64,000 nt of DNA from JADLHS01 sp964594985 (lineage in GTDB: Bacteria > Verrucomicrobiota > Verrucomicrobiia > Limisphaerales > JADLHS01). Positions 34,506-42,968 of the stretch are shown here, one piece after another. Numbering within the stretch: position 1 is the first letter of the stretch; each line of letters begins with the position of its first letter. A program made the position numbers and the translations under genes. Under the pieces are notes generated by a model that saw only the letters and a program-made list of their open reading frames with translations, was not told the origin of the DNA and searched no databases. The stretch is from NCBI GenBank assembly GCA_964594985.1, contig CAZQNQ010000024.1, positions 1-64,000 on the forward strand, given 5' to 3'.

Positions 34506-36554
34506 TTGGCAACCGTTGGTTGCCAATCGTGTATTTCCTTCCGTCGCACCGCCCGCCCCCTCGGCATTTTGGTTTCCGCTTTGTGGGTGCCGCTGTTGGT
34601 CGCCGCACTACCCGCCTCGGCTGCCACTGATTTTGCCGCCATAACCACCGCATCATTGATTGATGATATGACCGATCTGGCGGGCATGGCGGAGTTTCCA
34701 AAACCCGCTTATACCTGCAAACAATTCTCCTCGTACGATCGCACATCGAAGTCACCGGCCAACCAAGGCGCATGGTTTGCCAACGGGGACCACGGCCAGT
34801 ACCTCCGAGTGGAGGAACGCGCCGGTCGCAAGGAATACGTGATGATGGACGCCACCGGTCCCGGCGCCGTGGTGCGCATCTGGTCCGCAAACCCGGAAGG
34901 CACGATACGCATTTATCTGGATGGCTCGGAGATTCCGATAATCGAGACTCCGATGACAGATCTGCTTGGCGGGAAGTTCGTCGGCTTGCCCCCGCCAATC
35001 AGCGGTGAATACAGTAAAGGTTGGAATCTCTATTTTCCCATCCCGTACGCCAAAAGCTGCAAGATCACGAGCGACGCCGGCAAGTTCTACTACCACGTCA
35101 ACTACCGGACATACGAGGCCGGCACCAAAGTGGAATCGTTTAAACTGGAGCAACCCAAGACACTCGCCGCCCAGATTGAAAAACTCAAAGTGCGGCTGGA
35201 CGATCCGCGGGGCCAGGCGGCGGAGTTCGGTGGCCAGGTGGTGGAATATGAGATGACACTGGCGCCGGGTGAGAGCTACAGCCGCGATTTCCCCGGCCCG
35301 CTGGCTTTTACACGTTCGGTTTTGCGCGTGAAAGCGCAGAATGGTGAGGCTGCGTTGCGTGGTGTTATCGTGAAGATTAACTTCGACGGCGAAACCTGCG
35401 TCGAAGCGCCGTTGGGCGATTTTTATGGCAGTGGTCCGGGCCACAACATCTTCGCCGCATTGCCGGTGGGAATGACGCCTGAAGGCGAGATGTATTGCCA
35501 CTGGTTCATGCCCTTCCAGAATTCCGCCACGATTGAACTGGTGAACCGCACCCAGGAAGAGGTTACGCTCGCTGGCGAGATCGCCTTGAAGGAATACGCC
35601 TGGACAGAGCGCTCGATGCATTTCCATGCGAAGTGGCGCGTGCAATGGGATGTGCCAACGCGGCCGATGATTGATTGGAACTACCTGACGGCGCAGGGCC
35701 AAGGCGTGTTTGCCGGCGTGTCGTTCACCATTGATAATCCGGTCAAGGAATGGTGGGGCGAGGGCGACGAGAAGATTTATGTGGATGGCGAGAAATTCCC
35801 CAGCCATTTCGGCACGGGCACGGAAGATTACTACGGCTACGCCTGGTGTTGGCCGGGACTTTTCACGCACGCCTACCACTCCCAGTCGCGCTGCGACGGG
35901 CCCGCCAATTTCGGCCGCACCAGTGTGAACCGTTTTCACATACTCGATCGCATTCCGTTCGCCAGGGACTTCAAGTTCGACATGGAACTCTGGCACTGGA
36001 ACAAGACGTGCAAAGTGAACTTGGGTGTGGTGGCGTACTGGTATGCGCGACCTGGCGCGCGCGACACCTTCCAGCCGATCCGCGCGGAAGACGCGGTGGT
36101 TCGACCGATGGCGGCCTATATTGCGCCGCGTGTTGCCGGCGCCCTCGAAGGTGAGGGTATGAAGATTCTCAAGGTGACCGGCCGAGCCGAGCCTCAAGAT
36201 TGGACCGGCTTGAGCAACGATCGTCACCTCTGGTGGCACACTGGAATGAAGCCGGGAGATACTCTGACCGTCGCGTTTTCGGCACCGAAGGCGGGCAGGT
36301 ATCGTGTGTTCGGCCATTTCCTCCAGGCCCGCGATTACGGCATTCATCAATTTGTGATCAATGGCAAATCGGCGGGCAAGCCGATTGATTTTTACCAACC
36401 CGAAGTGATCCCAACCAAGGAACTGCTCCTGGGTGAGTTTGAACTGAAAGCCGGCGACAACGAGTTTTCCACCACAGTCGTAGGCGCGAACGACAAAGCG
36501 GAAAAGTCCTATATGTTCGGGCTCGACTATCTGCTTCTGAAACCAGTGGAGTAA
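34506..36554 (+). CDS. secreted DUF2961 / GH172-type protein (3), two-sandwich form with C-terminal domain
   Basis: 682 residues from a TTG start; the frame stays open for some codons upstream, so the start is uncertain. A signal segment (LGILVSALWVPLLVAALPAS) precedes a DUF2961-type region (GPGAVVRIWSANPEG, IRIYLDGSEIPIIETPMTDL, FPIPYAKSCKI, then a second half with VKINFDGETCVEAPLGDFYG, MPFQNSATIELVN and the acidic block HFGTGTEDYYGYAWCW). It is longer than the other two because the jelly-roll part is doubled and an extra C-terminal sandwich (AGRYRVFGHFLQARDYG ... YMFGLDYLLL) is attached. It is divergent from the XylR-like regulator and is a likely direct target. Confidence 0.83.
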   Translation: MATVGCQSCISFRRTARPLGILVSALWVPLLVAALPASAATDFAAITTASLIDDMTDLAGMAEFPKPAYTCKQFSSYDRTSKSPANQGAWFANGDHGQYLRVEERAGRKEYVMMDATGPGAVVRIWSANPEGTIRIYLDGSEIPIIETPMTDLLGGKFVGLPPPISGEYSKGWNLYFPIPYAKSCKITSDAGKFYYHVNYRTYEAGTKVESFKLEQPKTLAAQIEKLKVRLDDPRGQAAEFGGQVVEYEMTLAPGESYSRDFPGPLAFTRSVLRVKAQNGEAALRGVIVKINFDGETCVEAPLGDFYGSGPGHNIFAALPVGMTPEGEMYCHWFMPFQNSATIELVNRTQEEVTLAGEIALKEYAWTERSMHFHAKWRVQWDVPTRPMIDWNYLTAQGQGVFAGVSFTIDNPVKEWWGEGDEKIYVDGEKFPSHFGTGTEDYYGYAWCWPGLFTHAYHSQSRCDGPANFGRTSVNRFHILDRIPFARDFKFDMELWHWNKTCKVNLGVVAYWYARPGARDTFQPIRAEDAVVRPMAAYIAPRVAGALEGEGMKILKVTGRAEPQDWTGLSNDRHLWWHTGMKPGDTLTVAFSAPKAGRYRVFGHFLQARDYGIHQFVINGKSAGKPIDFYQPEVIPTKELLLGEFELKAGDNEFSTTVVGANDKAEKSYMFGLDYLLLKPVE

Positions 36555-37106
36555 TCAGGGCGCCCGGAGGCGATAGAAACTTTGGTTGGCACCTTGGACT
36601 GGTAGGATGACCTGCCATAGGTTGGTGGAAGCTGATACGTATTGGCTCAACGGAAGATTCGCACTACCGACCTGAAGGTTCATGTTCCACGCGCCGTTGG
36701 TCGGGATGGCACTCCATTTCAGGCGCAGGTGGATGGCGGGATTCGTGCCCGGGCGCAAATAATTGAGGGAATTGCCGCTGATTTTGAAGAACACATTCCA
36801 CCAGCCGCCGGGAGAATTGACGGAATCCAGGACGAGGGCTTGAACGCCACTGAGATTCTTCACCGGCCCCGTTCCACTCACATTGCTCACGGAGGCACCG
36901 CTGCCCTGGTAGATTGCCGCCCCCCAGCCACCCCAACTCCCAGGATTCTGATAAGGATTGAAATACTGCACTGACGCCAACGGCAACTGTGTGGCCTCAA
37001 TTTGCCCCTGATTGAATGCGAGCCAGAACACAGCGAACCAGAGAATAAGCCTGTATTTCGAGACGCTCCACGGAGAGATCCTGCAACGAAAAGGAAGCAT
37101 AATCAT
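36555..37106 (-). CDS. short secreted protein of unknown function with FYRL-type tail
   Basis: 183 residues. An N-terminal hydrophobic segment (LILWFAVFWLAFNQGQIEA) acts as a signal. The body is Gly/Trp/Asn-rich (NPYQNPGSWGGWGAAIYQGS, GGWWNVFFKISGNSLNYLRP), like a carbohydrate-binding jelly roll, and the end is LPVQGANQSFYRLRAP, the tail shared with other secreted proteins in this window. It converges tail to tail with the GH172 gene, the stop codons being directly adjacent. It may be a shortened relic of a longer binding protein. I do not recognise the family. Confidence 0.55.
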   Translation of the reverse strand: MIMLPFRCRISPWSVSKYRLILWFAVFWLAFNQGQIEATQLPLASVQYFNPYQNPGSWGGWGAAIYQGSGASVSNVSGTGPVKNLSGVQALVLDSVNSPGGWWNVFFKISGNSLNYLRPGTNPAIHLRLKWSAIPTNGAWNMNLQVGSANLPLSQYVSASTNLWQVILPVQGANQSFYRLRAP

Positions 37107-37144
37107 GCTAGAACAGTTCTCAAAATGTTTGTCGGAAACGAATT

Positions 37145-37207
37145 CCCCTCACCCGGCCTAGCGGCCACCCTCTCCCCATCGGATGGGGAGAGGGCCGGGG
37201 TGAGGGG
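37145..37207. repeat. palindromic REP-like element
   Basis: CCCCTCACCCGGCC at 37145-37158 pairs with GGCCGGGGTGAGGGG at 37193-37207, and inside it CCCTCTCCCC pairs with GGGGAGAGGG. This CCCTCACC/CCCTCTCCCC hairpin type is widespread in bacterial intergenic regions. The rest of the 417-base gap between the short secreted protein and the PEP-CTERM gene holds no gene I can support. Confidence 0.8.
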
Positions 37208-37478
37208 CGTTTCGCCAACACCTCGTTTCCGACATTCTTTTTGCAGTACGCTCTATGTGCCGCGCCTGCACGATCGCAAGATGGTGCAGGTATGAACTTA
37301 CTCAAACGCACGTTGAATTTGTAGTCCCAACGAATACGGCAAACACATGCTATTCACGTCGGTCGATGCTTGTCGTGGCTGTCGGGGGGCATCGCAGTCT
37401 GGAGTTCGACTCTCTTTTGAACCTGGCTTTTCTTCCAAGGCCGCTTGCTTCGCTAGTTGGGAATGTCCGGCGTACACG

Positions 37479-37508
37479 AAAACGGAGCGCACACCTGCGC
37501 TCCGTTTT
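37479..37508 (-). terminator. rho-independent terminator of the PEP-CTERM gene
   Basis: A perfect 13-bp stem (AAAACGGAGCGCA / TGCGCTCCGTTTT) with a four-base loop, 16 bases beyond the stop codon of the minus-strand PEP-CTERM gene. The T-tract is part of the stem base. Confidence 0.85.
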
Positions 37509-37523
37509 AGTAAAAGCCTGCTC

Positions 37524-38348
37524 TTACTTGCGGTTACGCCTGGCCAAGGCATACAGACCACCAATGGCCAAAAGCGACATTGAGGTCGGTTCCGGCACCA
37601 GCGGGGTCGGCTCCGCAGCGTTGCCAATCCAACCACCCATTCCAGCAACTTCGTCACCGGTCAACGGACGGTTCCACACGGCTACGGTACCGGCCATGCA
37701 CCAAGCATCCTCCCAACTATCATCCGCAAAAAGATTAAACCTATCGAGCTCCAAAGCCCACCTGCCGTCAACAGCCTGACCCGCGCCATCGAGGAGAAGA
37801 GCCCCATCAACATAAACCCTGAAGAAATTGCCGTTATCAACGGACCATACGATGCGATGCCATTTTGTCGCGTCAAAAGTCGTGGCTGAATAACCGATGT
37901 CACCCACGCCAATGGTCGCGGCTGTCGTGGTTGCCGCATTAACCCACAGGTCGCCGTCATTCGCGTTGCCATTCCATGCAGTCTGGTACAGGCTGTTCCA
38001 AGCATTTCCTCCAGCATAAAAATCAACTAGGATTGAATACTTATTGATATAATCGCCAGTGCCTTTGCCTTCCGCGCCGATGCCGTGATAAACCGAAAGG
38101 TAATCCCAGCTCATATCCTGAATGACGCCACCATCACTGCCCAAAGGCGCGGCGATTTGAGTATAAGGACCCGTCAGCCAATTGGGGTTGCTTGGATTGC
38201 TGGTTACCAGGTCGGCGCCAATGGTCGCCTTCAATTTATCGGCAGCGGTTTGGAACCGCCACAGCCCCGTCATCCCTGCCGGGATATTCTGAGCATATAC
38301 ACTCCCCGCCGTCATGAGAACGGCCAAGGCTAAATGAGTCTTCTTCAT
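37524..38348 (-). CDS. secreted LamG-type protein with PEP-CTERM sorting signal
   Basis: 274 residues. Signal peptide (THLALAVLMTAGSVYA), one LamG-like domain (about 20-250; MTGLWRFQTAADKLKATIGA, TKWHRIVWSVDNGNFFRVYV, SWEDAWCMAGTVAVWNRPLT) and a PEP-CTERM tail (LVPEPTSMSLLAIGGLYALA followed by RRNRK). PEP-CTERM proteins are processed by exosortase and usually belong to extracellular matrix export. The domain is nearly the same as the first domain of the protein at 24960-27029, but that one ends in a different tail. No exosortase is in the window. Confidence 0.88.
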   Translation of the reverse strand: MKKTHLALAVLMTAGSVYAQNIPAGMTGLWRFQTAADKLKATIGADLVTSNPSNPNWLTGPYTQIAAPLGSDGGVIQDMSWDYLSVYHGIGAEGKGTGDYINKYSILVDFYAGGNAWNSLYQTAWNGNANDGDLWVNAATTTAATIGVGDIGYSATTFDATKWHRIVWSVDNGNFFRVYVDGALLLDGAGQAVDGRWALELDRFNLFADDSWEDAWCMAGTVAVWNRPLTGDEVAGMGGWIGNAAEPTPLVPEPTSMSLLAIGGLYALARRNRK

Positions 38349-38487
38349 AATTTGGTTGTTTGTTAGTTTGGTTGTTTCTGTCTGATTAGGAATCTGCCCC
38401 CCAACATGGCATGACCGCCATGCCGGAACAATCCCCTAAAATTGAGTACGAAGCGATTCACGCCCCGCGTTGTCTACAGCTTTTCGC

Positions 38488-38520
38488 CAGCAAGCCCAAT
38501 GTTAGCCACAGGGCTTGCTG
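38488..38520. terminator. hairpin between prepilin-like and PEP-CTERM genes
   Basis: CAGCAAGCCC at 38488-38497 pairs with GGGCTTGCTG at 38511-38520 (10-bp stem, 13-base loop). It lies 22 bases beyond the stop of the minus-strand prepilin-like gene. There is no T-run, so termination is possible but unproven. Directly upstream of the PEP-CTERM gene, 38351-38377 has two copies of TTTGGTTGTTT. Confidence 0.5.
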
Positions 38521-38541
38521 TATGTTTGTGCAGCATAAAAA

Positions 38542-39369
38542 TCAGCGGTCGCCAGCTCGTTTCAGCGGATCCCAGTATCGCGAATTGATCAACCCCTTGG
38601 GATCACCGCTGCTGGGGTCAACCGGCGGGTTAATCATTGCATCCTTGCGGGATTCAGCATGGGAATCGGTAAAGACAACCACCCCATTGTCCCGATGACG
38701 AAGTACGTCAATGCCTTCGAAATCCCCGCTAACGCTTCTTTTCCTGTCCATACAAGCGCGTGGCCAGTATAGACTGCAACTAAACGAGCCATCCTTTTTC
38801 GGCATGCCGTCACCGATGATCAAATTGTCTGACGGGCTTTTCACCGACGTGCGTTTGAACCAAGGTTTCGAGTCAAATGTGAATCCACCAAGTGACATGC
38901 TGCCCCCGGTGAGGGGCCACAGACTGTTGAAGTAAGTATTGATTCCATAACCCACATTGTTGCAGTCGAAAGCCCACTCCCAAGCCACCCCGTTATCCAC
39001 GCGGGGCCCTTTCAAGGCGGGGCAATGAAACAAGTTCGATTGGTTGTTCGCATAACCAATGATGGCCGTCCCCCACCAGTTGGTGAGAGCGGCAGTGGGG
39101 TTATCACTTTGGTTTTGGTTGCGATGGGCCGGGAAAACATCCTGATTTTCATCGGTATAAAATTGCAGGAACAACCCGATCTGTTTCAGGTTGTTCAGAC
39201 AGGCAATGCGGCTGGCCTTCTCCTTGGCCCTGGCCAAAGCGGGCAGCAACATCGCCGCGAGGATGGCAATGATGGCGATGACCACCAGCAACTCAATAAG
39301 GGTGAACGCCCGGCGGGAAGATTTTCCCCGCCGGATGGACCCAATCCAAAAACGTCTGGTGGTGTTCAC
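38542..39369 (-). CDS. prepilin-type pseudopilin-like protein
   Basis: 275 residues. Leader RRAFTLIELLVVIAIIAILA, then MLLPALARAKEKASRIACLN and LKQIGLFLQFYTDENQDVFP, with the late box VVVFTDSHAESRKDAM. Same family as the proteins at 5845 and 23647. The GTG start overlaps the stop codon of the triple-LamG gene (GTGA), so the two are translationally coupled, the clearest case here of a pseudopilin-like gene welded to a secreted beta-sandwich gene. Confidence 0.86.
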   Translation of the reverse strand: MNTTRRFWIGSIRRGKSSRRAFTLIELLVVIAIIAILAAMLLPALARAKEKASRIACLNNLKQIGLFLQFYTDENQDVFPAHRNQNQSDNPTAALTNWWGTAIIGYANNQSNLFHCPALKGPRVDNGVAWEWAFDCNNVGYGINTYFNSLWPLTGGSMSLGGFTFDSKPWFKRTSVKSPSDNLIIGDGMPKKDGSFSCSLYWPRACMDRKRSVSGDFEGIDVLRHRDNGVVVFTDSHAESRKDAMINPPVDPSSGDPKGLINSRYWDPLKRAGDR

Positions 39370-42179
39370 TTTTTAAGCCGGAAGAACCGCGCGCCGTTGG
39401 ACGTAGCCAACGTGACTTGGTTGTTAACCACACCTGCCACTGGCGACCACGAGACAGCGGGCAGGCTCGTGGCGGATTCCAAGGTGTAGCCCACCAACTC
39501 TGTCGGCCAGGAGAGCGTGATCTGATTGCCGACCAACGAGTAGCTCAACGATGGCTGAGGACTGACCATTGCCAGATAGTGATTCAAGACCGTTTCAGAA
39601 CTAAGGGCGTCGCTATAAAACGCCACTTCGTCGAGGTTGCCCAACCATCCCTCGGAGGTTGTTCCTGGAGCAGATGAGCCGATCTGAGTGGTTTTGGTTA
39701 GGAACGAATTGATGGATTGGAAAAAGCTTCCCTGCGGTTTGCCATCCCAATACATCGAAACCGTGCCCGCGTTGAATACAATCGCATAGTGATGCCAGCC
39801 GTTGCCATTGGGAAGCGCGAGCGCCTGATAGCCGGAGCTGAAATTGCCGGTCTCAACTTTCCAGCGGCTCATGTGAACGCTCCAGACGCTGCCCCCATCG
39901 CGATCCGCAAAAAATGTGGGATCGTATGGTGCGGGATTATCCCAATTTGCCTGAACCCAGCCTTCCACCGTGCCCGTGCCGTCGGCAAAATCAAAGTCCG
40001 CTACCTGGCCGAGATCAATATGGCCGGTGCCGTCCAACACAAGGGATGCATTGGTCACGCCACCGGGGCCAGTTCCGTAGGCCACGACATTGGCAACCGT
40101 GCCTGGGTGCGCATTCTTGGTGTCCTGAGCATCGCCAGCATCAAAGGTGTAATAGGAAATCAGGCTGCTCGCGGCCTGCACTGTGGCTTGATAGTTGGCG
40201 ATATCATTACCGACCTGCACGATGGCAACAGCGCTAGTCACACTGCCGGAAATATTAGTCACAATCACATGATAAAGGCCGGAATTGGCCGCGGTAGCTG
40301 TGAAAGACCCAATAGCTGCGTTTGTCGCCTCCGGAATGAGAACCCCGTCCTTGTACCACTGATAAGCCAATTGCGCGCCACTGACACCGACCGACAATTG
40401 CCCGACTTGGCCCGAGAGGATATTTGCATTCTGCGGCTGACTGGTGATCACCGGGGGAACACCAGCAACGAAGGAATTGTAGTGGGCTTGAATTGAGGAA
40501 GCCGGCAGGGCCGCAGAATAGAATGCGATTTCATCAAGCATCCCAACCCAGCCCCGGAACGTCGAACTGGAATTCCAGGATTCGCCAATTTGAGTGGTCG
40601 TGGGAGTTCCTGTGCCCATAGGAAACGCCGCATTCAGCGGTGAAAGGGCAACACCATCCAAATAAAAATTGACCGTCGCGTTGGTGAATACCGCGGCAAA
40701 ATGGTGCCAATTCGTACTGGCCCCGGCTGGATACGCGTAGGTAATGGTGCTGGGGCCATTGTAAGCGAGGGGGCCGGTTTTGGCAGGGTTCAGGTACAGA
40801 CCCCAGACCGTGGGACCATTGTTACGATTGGCGACCAAGCTGGCGTTATACCCGAGGCTCGTCCAATCCGCCCGGAACCAGCCCTCGACTGTGCCAACTC
40901 CGGAGGCAAAATTAAAAGCCGGCACTGAGCCCAAGTCCACATGCCCCGAACCATCAAGTTTCAAACCTTGCGCAGAACCTCCCCCATAGCTCACGTCCCA
41001 ACCGGCAGTCCCAGACATCGTCCCCGCGTTCGATCCAAATACGTCTTCCGGCAAGAGCCGGTCAAAGGTGTAGAAGGAAATCAAACTCGTTTCATTTGAA
41101 ACCGCCGTCTGGTAGCTGACCACCCTTGCGGGCAAGGCCGCCAACGCAACCACGGCGTTACTGCTTGTCACCGTTGTCGTCGCATTGCTCACAATGACCG
41201 AATAGCTTCCGGCATCACTTGCGCTCAGGCTTGCAAAGGAAAGCGTGTTGGTGGTTTCTCCCGGCAACGCCGTCGCGTCTTTGTACCATTGATAACTCAA
41301 GCCGGGACCTGTTGCCGTGACGCTGAGGGTTGGCGCCGCACCGGCTATGAAGCTCCCACCCACGGGCTGCTTGGTGATCACCGGCGGATTGCCGAACAAG
41401 AACGCGTCATAATGAGCCTGAACCGCCGCGGGCGACAGCGCGTCAGCGTAGATGGCGACTTCGTCAATCTTCCCAATCCAGTTTTCATTGTTGGAGAAAT
41501 ACGGTGAGACCGAACCAATTTGTGTGGACTTGGTGAAGTCGGTGAAGCCCAAAGGTTGCGAAATAGTGCCAACCGGCGCACCATCCCAATACACCGTCAA
41601 ATAGGCGTCCCCATAAACAGCCACGATATGATGCCAGTTCGTTGATGCGTTAGGAATTGCTATCGTCAAAAAAGAGCCCCCATTCCAAGAGCCGATCGAG
41701 AGCTTGTTCTGCGTCATATTCACCTGCCATCGGGAATATCCATCCCGGTTCGCAAAAATACAGCCTGCTCCGGTCAGATTTCCGGCCTGCACCCATGCCT
41801 CAACCGCGCCGTTATCATCGTTGGCAAAAGCGAAATCTTCCACCACGCCGAGATTCACCCAGTTGGTGCCGTTAAGCACCACAGCTTTGCCATAACCGCC
41901 TGTGCCTGTAGCAAACGAGGGTGAACCGATGAGCGTGCCGCTGTTTGTCCCACGCCCGTCCGCAGCATCGTCTTGATCGAAAGTGTAATACGAAATCAGG
42001 CTCGATTCATTGGTGACGGCGGTTTGATACTCAGCCAGCAATGCCTTGGCTGGTAAGCCGCAGGCTAGTGCGGCTGCCGCCACGGAAAGCGCGACGACCC
42101 TGGCGATCAAGCTGCCATAGTTGAAGCCCCTTTGAGTTGGTTTGCTAAGGGCAACGGATTGCGTGGTGTGACGATTCAT
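39366..42179 (-). CDS. large secreted protein with three LamG-like and two Ig-like domains
   Basis: 937 residues from the ATG at 42179; an upstream in-frame start adds 21 doubtful residues. An extended signal (ARVVALSVAAAALACGLPAKA) is followed by LamG (SSLISYYTFDQDDAADGRGT), Ig-like (ITKQPVGGSFIAGAAPTLSV), LamG (TSLISFYTFDRLLPEDVFGS), Ig-like (ITSQPQNANILSGQVGQLSV), LamG (SSLISYYTFDAGDAQDTKNA) and the C-terminal module (LSWPTELVGYTLESATSLPA, ending ARFFRLKK). The three LamG repeats are about 220 residues each. Probably surface-exposed glycan binding. It is coupled to the prepilin-like gene that follows. Confidence 0.85.
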   Translation of the reverse strand: MNRHTTQSVALSKPTQRGFNYGSLIARVVALSVAAAALACGLPAKALLAEYQTAVTNESSLISYYTFDQDDAADGRGTNSGTLIGSPSFATGTGGYGKAVVLNGTNWVNLGVVEDFAFANDDNGAVEAWVQAGNLTGAGCIFANRDGYSRWQVNMTQNKLSIGSWNGGSFLTIAIPNASTNWHHIVAVYGDAYLTVYWDGAPVGTISQPLGFTDFTKSTQIGSVSPYFSNNENWIGKIDEVAIYADALSPAAVQAHYDAFLFGNPPVITKQPVGGSFIAGAAPTLSVTATGPGLSYQWYKDATALPGETTNTLSFASLSASDAGSYSVIVSNATTTVTSSNAVVALAALPARVVSYQTAVSNETSLISFYTFDRLLPEDVFGSNAGTMSGTAGWDVSYGGGSAQGLKLDGSGHVDLGSVPAFNFASGVGTVEGWFRADWTSLGYNASLVANRNNGPTVWGLYLNPAKTGPLAYNGPSTITYAYPAGASTNWHHFAAVFTNATVNFYLDGVALSPLNAAFPMGTGTPTTTQIGESWNSSSTFRGWVGMLDEIAFYSAALPASSIQAHYNSFVAGVPPVITSQPQNANILSGQVGQLSVGVSGAQLAYQWYKDGVLIPEATNAAIGSFTATAANSGLYHVIVTNISGSVTSAVAIVQVGNDIANYQATVQAASSLISYYTFDAGDAQDTKNAHPGTVANVVAYGTGPGGVTNASLVLDGTGHIDLGQVADFDFADGTGTVEGWVQANWDNPAPYDPTFFADRDGGSVWSVHMSRWKVETGNFSSGYQALALPNGNGWHHYAIVFNAGTVSMYWDGKPQGSFFQSINSFLTKTTQIGSSAPGTTSEGWLGNLDEVAFYSDALSSETVLNHYLAMVSPQPSLSYSLVGNQITLSWPTELVGYTLESATSLPAVSWSPVAGVVNNQVTLATSNGARFFRLKK

Positions 42180-42293
42180 GGTGTGAATAATTGGGTATAA
42201 TGCTGTGGCTAGGATTGTATGCGAGGCTGGATTTGCTGTCATTGAGGTTTCACGTTTTAAAGCTTAGGTTTTGCGCCGCACTGCGGAACGCAA

Positions 42294-42667
42294 TTAGTCG
42301 AGTAATCTTAAACCCAACGCCGCCGGGCAGACCGGCAGCACTTTAAATTCGCCCGCAGCCAGAGCAGCTTCGGGTTGTCGCGCCCGACTTGATTCAGCCA
42401 GCGCAATGATTCTTCCTGTTGCGATATGGGCACGCTGTCCGAGCGATCCAGCGCGAAGAAAACATTTATTCCTTCGATGGGACGTTGCCATTGAATCCCG
42501 GCCAGTGCCAGCACGGTGGCTGTGACAATCATCAAGCACGCTGCACAGGCAACCCATCGTCACAAAGGGCTGACTTGCACGTCGGAAGTTCGTGTAAGCC
42601 AGCAAATCCAACCCCAGGCCGGCAACAGCAGCCACAACCAATGTGGATGAGAGAACTGGAAATTCAC
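42294..42667 (-). pseudogene. 5' remnant of a vWA-domain membrane protein gene
   Basis: Reading the minus strand from 42667: QFSHPHWLWLLLPAWGWICW, then an in-frame stop at 42560-42562, then LALAGIQWQRPIEGINVFFA and LDRSDSVPISQQEESLRWLN before the similarity is lost in a basic tail. The FFALDRSDSVP segment is the start of a von Willebrand A domain as in large BatA-like membrane proteins of Planctomycetes/Verrucomicrobia. Only about 120 codons of an expected several hundred survive. It abuts a transposase scrap. The other bases between 42180 and 42968 hold nothing further apart from the att repeat and hairpin. Confidence 0.7.
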
Positions 42668-42669
42668 GC

Positions 42670-42792
42670 TTTCGGCGGCTGGCGCGTGATTACGAGCGGC
42701 TCGCCCAGACCCTGGCCGGTTATCACTGGCTCGCCTTCGCGCTGCTCTTGCTCAAATATCTTTCTTCGCCAAAAGTGCATGACAGGCTCTAG
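42670..42792 (+). pseudogene. C-terminal scrap of an IS5-type transposase
   Basis: About 40 codons reading FRRLARDYERLAQTLAGYHW and LAFALLLLKYLSSPKVHDRL-stop. RRLARDYE...LAG..WLAFALLLL is the usual C-terminal end of IS5-group DDE transposases. The stop codon TAG overlaps the first bases of the right-hand att repeat. No other part of the transposase remains. Confidence 0.55.
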
Positions 42793-42820
42793 GTTCAAAT
42801 CCTGGCCCCGCAACCAATTT
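42789..42820 (+). repeat. distal attachment repeat: detached 3' end of tRNA-fMet
   Basis: 32 bases matching 10515-10546 at 31 positions: T stem and loop, acceptor 3' strand, CCA and flanking AATTT. The rest of the tRNA is absent, so it is not a functional gene. The single change (A to G) leaves a T-G pair in the stem. Confidence 0.85.
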
Positions 42821-42822
42821 TC

Positions 42823-42846
42823 AAGCCCCGCCAGCGGGGCTTTTCT
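42823..42846 (+). terminator. hairpin with T-tract after the distal tRNA fragment
   Basis: AAGCCCCG / CGGGGCTT stem with loop CCAG, followed by TTTTCTTT. It has the same position relative to the tRNA fragment as the terminator at 10547 has to the intact tRNA, and so may be the original tRNA-fMet terminator. Confidence 0.75.
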
Positions 42847-42968
42847 TTGGGCCACTAAGCCCTGCCCCGGCGCGACAATAGTCCCCCCCGGTGGTTTCAC
42901 ACTCGCATTCCTTGCCAAGTCGGCGTTCCAAATCTATTGTCACTCACGTTCTACGGTGTTGTGATGCT

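Noticed and set aside
37370..37425. T-arm-like GGAGTTCGACTCTC, suggesting a tRNA or another attachment fragment
   Set aside because: No matching acceptor, anticodon or D-arm can be folded around it, and no second copy was seen in the window.
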